Shown here: in pieces, positions 8,201 to 15,261 of the stretch
Layout of the letters: each line of letters begins with the position of its first letter
How positions within the stretch are numbered: position 1 is the first letter of the stretch
Source: Bacillota bacterium
GTDB lineage: Bacteria > Bacillota > Clostridia > Christensenellales > Aristaeellaceae
NCBI GenBank assembly: GCA_023416585.1
Contig: JAEZHM010000036.1
Span: 72,213 to 136,212 of the forward strand
DNA length: 64,000 bases
Direction of reading: 5' to 3'
Position numbers and translations under genes: made by a program
Notes under the pieces: model-generated
Seen by the model: the letters and a program-made list of their open reading frames with translations, nothing else
What the model was told of the DNA's origin: nothing
Database searches by the model: none

Positions 8201-8721
8201 GCCTTGCTCTCCCGCATCAAACTCAGGGTGGGATACTTCTTCCAGTCGATGCGGCTTACAATTTCCTCATCCGAATAGTTCCTATCCTTGCGGCCGGCCC
8301 AGTAGCTTATCTCCCGGTTGAGGCCCGCAAGCTCCGTCTCCGCCCGGGCGGTTTGATTCTCAGCGTTTAAAAGCTTTACATAGTAGTACGCCGCCTTTTC
8401 CTCGCGGCTGCTGCCATCATCAGGCGCCAGGGGAACGCCGTTCATGCCGGCCCGGGCATACTGCTTCAGCCATGCGTTCCGGTGAAAGAATTCCTTGTCG
8501 ATTTTTGATGTGTCAACGCCCAGCTTGCCCAGTTCCTTAATCGCCACACTGTTGGTTGGCTGAAAATAGGTTTCGCCGCCGGCCTGCACGGATGTGTTCA
8601 AAGACAGCATCTTGGTCAGTGAAGGCATTGATGCCGTTTCCTGTCCGGTGGTACCGCTTTGCGTTTTCTCCTTCAGCTCCTGCGCAAGGGTCTTGGGTTT
8701 TTTAGGTAAGGTCAAAGGCAT
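5182..8721 (-). CDS. N-terminal part of giant polymorphic toxin scaffold (frame broken at G9)
   Basis: Starts MPLTLPKKPKT at an ATG with GGAGGG six bases upstream. There is no signal peptide and no secretion motif, so export would need lysis or a dedicated machine. Residues ~100-200 and ~290-390 look like an internal duplication: both carry an AEtEL..L.R.IS helix, a YP.L..M segment and an R.VD(F/Y) motif. The middle is a long helical, charged region rich in QAAKD/EAM motifs. Residues ~960-1150 hold hydrophobic stretches (VITAPVAGALAFW, GIDMLTSLLLGSPAGMAAIQ) and resemble regions of large phage-borne proteins. The last ~12 residues are read out of frame after the G run and end at an abrupt TAA. 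Removing one G gives a single protein of about 1918 residues. I know no named family for this scaffold. Confidence 0.75.
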   Translation of the reverse strand: MPLTLPKKPKTLAQELKEKTQSGTTGQETASMPSLTKMLSLNTSVQAGGETYFQPTNSVAIKELGKLGVDTSKIDKEFFHRNAWLKQYARAGMNGVPLAPDDGSSREEKAAYYYVKLLNAENQTARAETELAGLNREISYWAGRKDRNYSDEEIVSRIDWKKYPTLSLMRESKARGRPVLLNRGVDFDDDAVYGILWSARNGKGSGNHTLDAMKYAWGMGNTFMADPGVKVKLDPNNSAYNPNALGSTVDEAAEYFGVGTFNQDWFSRNKGILTSNNETSKRMYQEAYDAERFTTQAEAELKALDRKISIRLKLSAASGKAEPDVILRNILKDYPALIRMDEGRMSGDLTKLTRPVDYRYEDIAAMVNEKADIQNRRMGAVKNSDDLTAAAQNEKRAVINAQGNALQTGIFTKSLTSSKSILWEEGPAVAWNINTWYMPGGDDKLNGMRLSSGGGGKTQQHPYAGHMTEWNAIKADAAQQGLANEYGMPTDQYYKLSGGKPDWMVKADEADLKRTIEENPPMTSPVPQQSVFDQAAQDRAEAMDNRKFEQDSTTISDYPPTYNVYNKYISDPRIVQYLHPVFEAGLYDTSHAAIKDEYWEKYGKPGWMAKSVQDEIVTDKAEAMSNRRYAREYGHGQDAENTYKSVMQQENEQAAKDVQAAYNTPEQQSLQQQYLDKEAEYKAAEADPKTSVYALRQLAQELDALQEQISAAAVSSDADRINVNNIMYKSGIKSYREAERLGINQTEAQKVIRELRMQEEDQNYNSPIFRTFSEVGMYGKPDDMTDGEWARILVQKQIDYYQIKYDKAKKYYDYFVGLKGYLKKEFSENSYGEWLNDYLTAEYKLQDAKNQMELLSDDLDSMTAIGEASPDNRISEKKQNDVILTGNGAYYRDPNTYGNAILLYPSEKMLYLYKLGKYGIEEANTYLDSINESVKARFGKSVLQTMNEQPLWVQGVGRVITAPVAGALAFWNSIYNAAANKDTTAYDTLYLPQMVNEQSTDNILEILPKGLGELGFSGIDMLTSLLLGSPAGMAAIQAMEAAGSKAVEVERWGADSYQTFTNSASTFAIEYLIERFGTGERLASILANPDTAKGFLKTIFFKGTLPEMIEEGLTQYVKNGTDRLYNGPNSRYSQLIAYYYRSGVGPEAAVAMADIQTAWEYVEATAGGGPLRNNRRGNC
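5216..5224 (-). other. G9 homopolymer that splits the toxin frame
   Basis: Nine consecutive C on the plus strand (nine G in the gene). With nine G the upstream frame stops at 5182. With eight (or eleven) it runs into the downstream frame (GCG GGG GGG GCC CTC), giving one unbroken protein. This is either phase variation by slipped-strand mispairing, a +1 translational shift, or a base-count error in the assembly. Confidence 0.85.
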
Positions 8722-8805
8722 GAGCCGCCCTCCTTGTCTTTATGGGTCTTCTTCTTTTCATGCACGGAGCTCCCTAAAACTTCAGCTCCAGGGAATACCG
8801 TGCAT
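8722..8805 (-). promoter_or_regulatory. Structured leader of the toxin gene
   Basis: The 84 bases before the toxin start contain a nested hairpin: outer stem TGCACGG / CCGTGCA, inner stem CCCT / AGGG. A purine-rich stretch and GGAGGG follow. Its role is unknown; translational control of the toxin is one possibility. Confidence 0.45.
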
Positions 8806-8814
8806 TTGCTGCAA

Positions 8815-8840
8815 CAAAAAAGGCCGTCAACCTGACAGCC
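8815..8840 (-). terminator. Terminator between DUF454 gene and toxin leader
   Basis: Minus strand: GGCTGTCA-GGT-TGACGGCC (one T-G wobble) followed by TTTTTTGTT. It ends transcription of the gene at 8904-9281. I see no convincing promoter between it and the toxin start, so it could also act as an attenuator. Confidence 0.8.
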
Positions 8841-8903
8841 CTTTATGCCATGATGCTATCATAAAGAAAACCGGAAATACAAGGAAATGGGCACATTGCT
8901 TTT

Positions 8904-9281
8904 TTATTTTTTTATAGTGCGCTTGATCCGATTTATCAGCAGGCTGAAAGCCAATCCAAAAGCAAAAATCAAAAGCCGAAGCCAGGGGCTTTTCACAAGG
9001 AAAAAGGCGATGATCACAGACAGCCACAAAAAGATCATGGCGCTTTTAAAAACCCTTTTCCTGATAACCCTGCGCCCGATGAATTCGCGAATGAACCTGC
9101 CGATAAGCTTGTTGTTCTTGAGCTTTTCGTACATCCTGTCGGAACTGCGCGCAAAGCACCAGGCGGCGAGCAGCAGAAAAGGCGTAGCAGGTATAACGGG
9201 CAATAAAAACCCGGCTATCCCCAGGGTCAGGCTCATAAGGCCGGAAACAATCAATACTGTCTTTTTTACCGTACCGGTCAT
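8904..9281 (-). CDS. DUF454 (YbaN-like) small membrane protein
   Basis: A 125-residue protein of normal length for the DUF454/YbaN family. It has a hydrophobic N-terminal hairpin (VLIVSGLMSLTLGIAGFLLP and PFLLLAAWCFA, with the family's PVIPATPFLLL core), a basic middle loop (RFIREFIGRRVIRKRVF) and two C-terminal membrane segments. It is an inner-membrane protein of unknown function. The ATG at 9281 has a GGGGTGAGG purine stretch just upstream. The gene stands alone between the terminator of the coiled-coil gene (9531-9560) and its own terminator (8815-8840). Confidence 0.85.
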   Translation of the reverse strand: MTGTVKKTVLIVSGLMSLTLGIAGFLLPVIPATPFLLLAAWCFARSSDRMYEKLKNNKLIGRFIREFIGRRVIRKRVFKSAMIFLWLSVIIAFFLVKSPWLRLLIFAFGLAFSLLINRIKRTIKK

Positions 9282-9530
9282 AGCCTCACCCCGGTCAAAG
9301 TTTTATCGTCGGGGTATTGTTTGCGCTTTCCGCCTGTCTTACGCTTTTTGCAGGAACCAGAATAGAGCCTTCCCAAAGGATAGTCATTCCCGGAAAAACG
9401 CCGGAAGCAAACAATGCATACGGTCTTCAGGCTTCTTAGGTTCCATGACCTTTCTTTTTCCCGGCATCACAGCGCATATCGCCTTCCGCGGCGCAGTCAT
9501 TTCCTCGGCGGACAGTGTTCAAACAGGAAA

Positions 9531-9560
9531 GGCCGCGGGAGCATTGCGCATCCCGCGGCC
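9531..9560 (-). terminator. Terminator of the coiled-coil/FMN-binding gene
   Basis: A perfect 10-bp GC stem (GGCCGCGGGA / TCCCGCGGCC) with a ten-base loop, followed on the minus strand by TTTCCTGTTTG, 20 bases after the stop at 9580. Confidence 0.85.
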
Positions 9561-9579
9561 TTATGTTCATGTTCTGCAA

Positions 9580-11403
9580 TCACTTTAGTTGTGTGAGCGC
9601 TTCATTTACCGCGTCAACCACCGCCTGAGACGATGCTGTTGCGCCGGAAACCGCATCCACATCCTGCCCCAATACAACGGATCCTGATTTGCCGATGAAT
9701 TGGCGGATAAAGTTATCATCCCGAACCTTGTCCCCCACACCGTATGTTTCGCTGAAACCTTTGCCGTCAACGGCAACGGCCTGGATGACGCCATTTGCAT
9801 CCAATAGAACAGTCACTTCGATAGGGCCGATATACCCTTGCTTGCTGACTTTGATCACCCTGTATCCACCCTGCGTAATGAAATCCAGCACATCAGCCAT
9901 TGTGACCGGTTTGCCGGATGACATTTTTTCATCCGCCAGCGCTTGTTCCGCTTTTTCCTTATCAGCAAACGCCTGTGTTTTTGCATCCTCAGCAGCCTTC
10001 GCGGCTATCTGTGCCGCAGCAAGTTCATCCTTGGCTTTTTGAGCATCGTTCTGCGCGGTCTTCAAATCCTTCTCAGCCTTTGCTTTGGCACTTAGTGCAG
10101 ACCGCAAATCATCGCCGAGCATTCTGGTGGTTGCCTCGGCAGCTTCCTGCTTATCCTGCGCCGTCTTCGCGGCAGCCTTGGCGGCAGCCGTGTCGTCCTG
10201 CGCCGACTTCATGGCGGCCTCGGCAACAACCTTCTCGTCCTGCGCCTTCTTCATGGCGGCCTCGGCAACAGCCTTCTCGTCCTGCGCCGTCTTCGAAGCT
10301 GCTTCGGCCACAGCCTTTTCTTCCTGCGCCGTCTTCGCAGCGGCTTCGGCAACAGTTTTTTCTTCCTGCGCCGTCTTCATGGCGGCCTCAGCGGCGGCTT
10401 TCCCGTTCTTGATGGTTTCTGTTTCCTTCCTGGCAGCGCCCAATTCATCCAAAGCAGCCTTTGTGGCATCATTTGCTGCTGTCAGCTGGTTTTTCAGGCT
10501 TCCCAATTCAGCCTGGGCTGTATTGAATTCCGCTTGGACTCCCTCCAGCTTCGCGTTCAGCTCATCAACGGCTGCCTGGGCTGCAGCCTTTGCGTTTTTT
10601 TGGGTTTCCTCGGCCGCCAGCTTATCCGCAAGCGCAGCCTTGGCTTTTCCTTCGGCAGTTTTTAAAGCATCCTCCGCCGCAAGTTTTTCTGCCAGCGCAG
10701 TCTTTTCTGCCTCCCCGGCGGCTTTGGCTTCCTCTTGTGCTTTCGCCTTGTCCTGTAGAGCTGCCTGCATGGCAGCTTCCGCTGTCTTTTCGGCTTTTTC
10801 AGCCGCCGCCTTGTCTTTGAGCGCTGCCTGCATGGCTGCCTCAGCATCTTTGGCAGCCTTTTGCGCATCCGCCTTGTCTTTGAAAGCTGCCTGCGCCTCG
10901 ATTCCGGCCGTGCTTGCATCAGCCTCCGCCGCCCGCATCCTTGTCTGGGCCGCTTGTTCCGCTTCCTTGGCGGCCTTTGCCGCTGCCTCCGCTTCCGCCT
11001 TACCGCTCAAAGCAGCCTGCCTGGCTTCCTCAGCAGCTTTTAGAGCATCTTCCGCCGCAGCCTTTTCATGCAACGCTGTCTGCACAGCTACTTCGGCAGA
11101 TTTGGCGGCCTCCTCTGCTGCCGCTTTATCCCCTAACGCAGCTTGCAGTTTTTCATCGGCAGCTTTAGCGGCTTCCTGCGATAAGTTCAGAACCTTCTCA
11201 TTCTCCGCTTTTGCATGATCAAGGGCTTGATTAGCCGCTGTCAAGCCGCGGTCAAGTTCATCAGACCTTTTTTGAAGCTCGCTTATTTGCGCACTTAGCT
11301 TATCATTTTGAGTCATTGCTTTGTTACGTCCATCAATCATTACACCAAGAACAATGGCCAGGATCAGAACAACAGCCACTAATGCCACGCAGGTCTTTTT
11401 CAT
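9580..11403 (-). CDS. Membrane-anchored Ala-rich coiled-coil protein with C-terminal FMN-binding domain
   Basis: 607 residues. The ATG at 11403 (MKKTCVALVAVVLILAIVLG) has AAGGAG eight bases upstream; the GTG at 11412 overlaps that site. One N-terminal membrane segment is followed by ~450 residues of Ala/Glu/Lys coiled coil without Pro, part of it made of 14-residue repeats (AAxKTAQxEKxVAE). The last ~110 residues form an FMN-binding domain of the RnfG/NqrC/NosR type: GYIGPIEVTVLLDANGVI, KVRDDNFIRQFIGK and SGATASSQAV. In that family FMN is usually bound covalently to the Ser/Thr of an S(T)GATxS motif. The domain faces outside, so the coiled coil would act as a spacer that carries a flavin away from the membrane. 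That would suit extracellular electron transfer, which is an inference. The gene is monocistronic. Confidence 0.8.
   Translation of the reverse strand: MKKTCVALVAVVLILAIVLGVMIDGRNKAMTQNDKLSAQISELQKRSDELDRGLTAANQALDHAKAENEKVLNLSQEAAKAADEKLQAALGDKAAAEEAAKSAEVAVQTALHEKAAAEDALKAAEEARQAALSGKAEAEAAAKAAKEAEQAAQTRMRAAEADASTAGIEAQAAFKDKADAQKAAKDAEAAMQAALKDKAAAEKAEKTAEAAMQAALQDKAKAQEEAKAAGEAEKTALAEKLAAEDALKTAEGKAKAALADKLAAEETQKNAKAAAQAAVDELNAKLEGVQAEFNTAQAELGSLKNQLTAANDATKAALDELGAARKETETIKNGKAAAEAAMKTAQEEKTVAEAAAKTAQEEKAVAEAASKTAQDEKAVAEAAMKKAQDEKVVAEAAMKSAQDDTAAAKAAAKTAQDKQEAAEATTRMLGDDLRSALSAKAKAEKDLKTAQNDAQKAKDELAAAQIAAKAAEDAKTQAFADKEKAEQALADEKMSSGKPVTMADVLDFITQGGYRVIKVSKQGYIGPIEVTVLLDANGVIQAVAVDGKGFSETYGVGDKVRDDNFIRQFIGKSGSVVLGQDVDAVSGATASSQAVVDAVNEALTQLK
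10105..10390 (-). repeat. 42-bp tandem repeats inside the coiled-coil gene
   Basis: About six consecutive copies of a 14-codon unit (AAMKTAQEEKTVAE and variants). DNA identity is high enough for slippage, so coiled-coil length may vary between strains. Confidence 0.7.
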
Positions 11404-11767
11404 AGATGTCACTCCTTATTCAATTTTAGGAAGGCTTGCATACCGCCATCAACCTTGATTTGATATATATGTTACTGTTTATACGATTATCCAATATATA
11501 CATCAATATTATAAGAAACAGAAAGCTGTTCTGTGTTCCGTTAAGCTTTTTTGATGATCCCAAACACTTTCTTAGGTCAACCCATACAGCGCAGGGGCCT
11601 TGAGGGTGCCGGACGCCTAAAACAGCCGGCCTCCGGACAGACGAAATCCTGGCTGCCCGATTGAAGAACAATAGAAGGCAAAACCTTCAGCAACATATCA
11701 TGAAACGGGTGACAACGCCGCCCATTTTTGGTAAAATGTAAAATAGTTGGAAGAAAGGGCAAAATAT
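11404..11767. other. Divergent intergenic region, no gene seen
   Basis: 364 bases between two divergent genes. The half near 11440-11520 is AT-rich and likely holds the promoter of the coiled-coil gene (TTGGAT with CATATA or TATATA downstream, weak). The half near 11580-11700 is GC-rich. No RNA structure or intact small gene was recognised. Confidence 0.4.
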
Positions 11768-12961
11768 ATGAAAAAAGTTTTCCTCTGTATCGTTGCCGCT
11801 CTATGTTTGCTGCCATTGGTTTCCGCATTCGCATCGCAACCGCTTGCCGATATGCTGGTATATGAAAATGAGGAATATGTAAACGGCGTCACGCTGGATG
11901 CGCTTGAGCTAAAAGACGGCATGCTGCTCGTGGGCGCTTCCGAATACATGGACAGCGGATGGGTGGCTTTCCTTGAGCCTGAAGGCGGTAAGCGCTGGTC
12001 GTATTCAGAAGAGCGCTCAGATCTTTTCCTGTGCCCAACCCCATTGGCCGGCGGCGGATTTTCGGTTCTGCGCAAGCGCAGCATTGAAGAGTCTGGCAGC
12101 ATGGGCGGCTATCAAGCGTCTGATTTGGTTTTCTTGAATCGAAAAGGAAAAATCGTGGATGAAATCTCGCTTATGCAATCCACGGAATGGCTGATAGCCT
12201 GCACGGACGGTTATTATGCGATAGGATATTATCCGGTTACCGCGCCTTCAGAGGATAATGAAATGGGAACCATGCGGCCCCTTCTTTCGCGGCTGCACAG
12301 CAAGGGATTTTCACTTTGGTCTTTGGAGTATACAAACCCTGATTATTCAAGTATGACATTCTTAAAAGGTGCGATGGCTGAAGATTCAATCATCATTATA
12401 GGAGATGCGTATAACATTAAGAATCAAGCCCACGTTGGTCTGATCCACCGGGTGGATCTTACGGGAAATGTGATATGGACCAATGAGTCCGCTCTTGGCA
12501 AAAGTTCCTTTATCAATGACTTTTGCGTAACAGGTGACGGCCTGATCGCGGGGATTTACACCGACATTGCATATAATGAAGAGGATGACATAGGCGAAAG
12601 CCTGTGTTCCGTGTTCTTAATGAACATGGACGGCGAAGTGCTATGGGAACATGCGTTGGAAAAAGGGTTGATGCTGGATTACATACTCCCCGTAGCGGGA
12701 GGCTTTCTTTGCGGAAGCCGGGGATTGGATATGGAAAATTGCCCGTACATCGGCGACGGCTGGCTGCTGCTGCTGGATCGAAACGGAATGGTTATGGCGG
12801 CGGACAGCACACCTAACATCGCCGGCGGAAAGTATGAGCTTTTTGGCATAACAAAAAATGCAGACGGCGAAGCGCTTCTTTACGGAACCCTGCTGGATGA
12901 ACCGGGTTTTCCGGGTTCGCCTTTTGTTGCCCGGCTGAATTTCCCCGAGGCATATCGATGA
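11768..12961 (+). CDS. Secreted propeller-like protein of unknown function
   Basis: 397 residues from the ATG at 11768, which has AAAGGG eight bases upstream. A classic signal peptide (MKKVFLCIVAALCLLPLVSAFA) is present without a lipobox cysteine. The mature part is made of repeated beta units of the form (hydrophobic)-D-G/N-G with Trp, such as LYENEEY, FLNRKGKIVDEI, IHRVDLTGNVIWT and LMNMDGEVLWEHAL. This is the pattern of PQQ/WD-type beta-propellers in Clostridia that read 'x-DG-x-V-x-W'. No catalytic motif is seen. It probably folds as a propeller on the cell surface or in the medium and may bind a ligand. It is a single gene with no obvious partner. Confidence 0.65.
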   Translation: MKKVFLCIVAALCLLPLVSAFASQPLADMLVYENEEYVNGVTLDALELKDGMLLVGASEYMDSGWVAFLEPEGGKRWSYSEERSDLFLCPTPLAGGGFSVLRKRSIEESGSMGGYQASDLVFLNRKGKIVDEISLMQSTEWLIACTDGYYAIGYYPVTAPSEDNEMGTMRPLLSRLHSKGFSLWSLEYTNPDYSSMTFLKGAMAEDSIIIIGDAYNIKNQAHVGLIHRVDLTGNVIWTNESALGKSSFINDFCVTGDGLIAGIYTDIAYNEEDDIGESLCSVFLMNMDGEVLWEHALEKGLMLDYILPVAGGFLCGSRGLDMENCPYIGDGWLLLLDRNGMVMAADSTPNIAGGKYELFGITKNADGEALLYGTLLDEPGFPGSPFVARLNFPEAYR

Positions 12962-12989
12962 AACAGAGACGTCAGACTGCGTCCAAAGT

Positions 12990-13184
12990 TCACCTCAAAT
13001 CCACCCGCACCGCGTCCTCCAGGGTATAGGCATAAGACCCGTCAAATTTCCTTTCTCCCGGCGCGATGAGAAGGGCGGCGGGCATCTTTCCGGACATCGG
13101 TTGCAAGGATATCTCATAGTACACATAGGAATATTCTTTTTTGTCTACCAGTTCGCTTTTCACGCCATAGCTTTTGTTGATCAT
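12990..13184 (-). pseudogene. Small open frame, possible gene remnant
   Basis: A 64-residue frame (MINKSYGVKSELVDKKEYSYVYYEIS...) without a ribosome site before its ATG and without a recognised relative. It lies between the propeller gene and the tandem repeats. It may be the end of a lost secreted protein. Confidence 0.25.
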
Positions 13185-13245
13185 ATATCTAATGGTAGTT
13201 CATTCCAAATTAGCAGTTGCATAAATATATCGCAAGCCTTCCTCT

Positions 13246-13786
13246 TAAGTAAACGTTGATGAAAGCTCAAACGAGTCCTTCTGAGGGAGCGAAGCTATCG
13301 AAGAATCCTTATACGGCAAGGGTTTAGCACTCTTCGCTTCGCTTTAAATGACACATCTTCGAATAAGTCTGCCTTCCCCTTAAGTAAACGCTGATGAAAG
13401 CTCCAACGAGTCCTTCTGAGGGAGCGAAGCTACCGAAGAATCTTTATACGGCAAGGGTTTAGCACTCTTCGCTTCGATTTAAATAACACATCTTCGAATA
13501 AGTCTGCCTTCCCCTTAAGTAAACGCTGATGAAAGCGCCAACGAGTCCTTCTGAGGGAGTGAAGCGACAGAAGAATCTTTATACAGCAAGGGTTTAGCAC
13601 TCTTCGCTTCGCTTTAAATGACACATCTTCGAATAAGTCTGCTTTCCCCTTAAGTAAACGCTGATGAAAGCTCCAACGAGTCATTCTGAGGGAGTGAAGC
13701 GACTGAAGAATCTTTATGCCGCAAGTGTTCAGCATTCTTCGCTACGCTCAGAACGACATATCTTCGAATACTTCTGCCTTCCCCTT
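13246..13786. repeat. Four tandem 135-bp repeats containing an inverted repeat
   Basis: Copies begin at 13246, 13381, 13516 and 13651, each starting TAAGTAAACG. Each holds TTCTGAGGGAG(C/T)GAAGC and, about 60 bases on, the inverse CTTCGCTTCG or CTTCGCTACGCTCAGAA. A transcript would fold into a chain of hairpins. The 135-bp spacing is exact. This is a MITE/REP-like palindrome amplified in tandem, not a CRISPR array (no variable spacers). Confidence 0.85.
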
Positions 13787-13870
13787 GAGGGGAAGGTGGC
13801 GCGCAGCGCCGGATGAGGTGTTTCCGCATGCATGTAGCTGTTTAAACACCTCAACAGTCGCTTTCGTCGG
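13776..13870. repeat. Dispersed palindromic element, copy 1
   Basis: Begins GCCTTCCCCTTGAGGGGAAG, runs through GCGCAGCGCCGGATGAGGTGT and the inverse ACACCTCA, and ends near CTTTCGTCGG. A second copy lies at 48702-48820. It directly abuts the tandem array. Confidence 0.8.
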
Positions 13871-14019
13871 CAATTATTCCATCTGGCCCATCGTCGCATT
13901 GCCCGCTGCCGTTCATACCCCGGCGGTCTGGCGGCGCCTCGGCTGCGGGGCCGCTTAAGGGGTCAGGGTTCCTGAACCCACAGTACGGGCGGAGCCTGGC
14001 ATATTGTCTCTTAGAAACG

Positions 14020-14976
14020 TTATGTATTGATCCCATTGGCGGATTGCCCGCTCTGCATGGCACGCAATTTTTCGGTCAGGAAGTCCGCGTGCTCCATGGT
14101 TTTGCGCATGGTAAGCCGCGAAACCTTTACCGTCCTTTTTTTGCCGGTCGGGTCATTGAGCGCGCTAAAAATCAGCTTGTCCGAATCTGGCACAGAACTG
14201 TCGCTTTGCTGATAAGCCAGCACTTCATCATGCTCATCCCGGTAGGGGTTGGTTTTTGATTGCTGATGGTACGTTTTGCGGCGGTGGGAAACGGTGTTTA
14301 CAACCTGTTCAATCTCGCCATATACTCTTATCATCTGCCTGCCCGCAATCACCCGGTCTACATGAAGAATCCTGCTGTATCTATGCTCCTTCACCGCGCT
14401 TTTGCCATTGCGGCAGCGATAATGATAGATGACATCGTCTTTCACCATGACCCGTTCCGAGTCGGCAATAAAAACCTGCAAAACATACAATAGAAGTGCC
14501 GCAAAAAAAACATAACCGGCGAAAAAAAGAGGCTGTGCCAGCAAATTCATCAGTGCGCTGGCTGCTTTTGTGCTATTGTTAGAAAATAGAAAAATGGCAT
14601 TTCCGATCACAATGAAAAGAACAAGAAATACTACAATCAATTTGTAAGGCAAAAGATAGCTCTTTTTGCTTTTGGGCGTAATCGAAAAATTCATGCTCGT
14701 TTGCGGAGCCGCAAATACAGCCGGCGATTCCCAATCCACCACATCAAAATACTCGGGGTTAGCTGTATCATACGCCACTTGCACCACATATCCGGCAAGC
14801 CTTAAAAGGGCAGCCGCATCCGTCTGCAAACCTCTTTCTTCCGCCGAGTGCCCGTTCCATAAGCGTTCCACCACCTGTCCATCCCTGGTGGCAAAACGCA
14901 CAAAGGGGTAATGGCTGCCATCTCTTTTTTCAAACCGAACAATTGTACCAGGCACGGTCTTTCTGTTGAGAGGCAT
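14020..14976 (-). CDS. DUF3592-like membrane protein
   Basis: 318 residues. The ATG at 14976 has AAGGAG nine bases upstream; the in-frame ATG at 15003 has none. The N-terminal ~90 residues form a small beta domain (PGTIVRFEKRDGSHYPFVRFATRDGQVVE) of the DUF3592 type, which occurs beside membrane anchors. Two membrane segments follow (YKLIVVFLVLFIVIGNAIFLF and LFFAGYVFFAALLLYVLQVF), then a ~170-residue polar C-terminal part with RKTYHQQSKTNPYRDEHDE. Function is unknown. No operon partner is visible; the next gene, the chemotaxis receptor, is divergent. Confidence 0.6.
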   Translation of the reverse strand: MPLNRKTVPGTIVRFEKRDGSHYPFVRFATRDGQVVERLWNGHSAEERGLQTDAAALLRLAGYVVQVAYDTANPEYFDVVDWESPAVFAAPQTSMNFSITPKSKKSYLLPYKLIVVFLVLFIVIGNAIFLFSNNSTKAASALMNLLAQPLFFAGYVFFAALLLYVLQVFIADSERVMVKDDVIYHYRCRNGKSAVKEHRYSRILHVDRVIAGRQMIRVYGEIEQVVNTVSHRRKTYHQQSKTNPYRDEHDEVLAYQQSDSSVPDSDKLIFSALNDPTGKKRTVKVSRLTMRKTMEHADFLTEKLRAMQSGQSANGINT

Positions 14977-15261
14977 AACGCAGCTCTCCTTCGCATGTTT
15001 CATTAAGGTATCACTTTGCGTATTACGTCATAGCCTTCCGGGGTCAGAACCATAATATTACATAATTTAACATGTCCACTGATTGAAGTCAAGAAAAGCG
15101 GCGCCGATGCGGCGGTAAATGACTTGAATATTGGATGAACGCAGTTGAAATTGCATACTGACAGTGAAACAATCATCGCAAAAAGGTATCATTTAATATT
15201 TTCATTTTTTAGGCGATATCTTAATTAACATCTAATTTCGACAAATGAAGGAGCATTTTTC

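Noticed and set aside
1..8721. Classical Rhs or CDI (CdiA/CdiB) system
   Set aside because: No YD repeats, no haemagglutinin repeats, no two-partner secretion gene and no signal peptide; only the cassette logic is shared.
8887..9588. 233-codon plus-strand frame over the DUF454 gene
   Set aside because: Opposite to a recognised gene and across a terminator; composition is that of a shadow.
10085..11218. Long plus-strand open frame (377 codons, Ala/Ser-rich)
   Set aside because: Antisense shadow of the alanine-rich coiled-coil gene; GC-rich repeats keep the opposite strand open. No ribosome site.
13246..13786. CRISPR array
   Set aside because: Units are 135 bp with no unique spacers and strong internal palindromes; no cas genes nearby.
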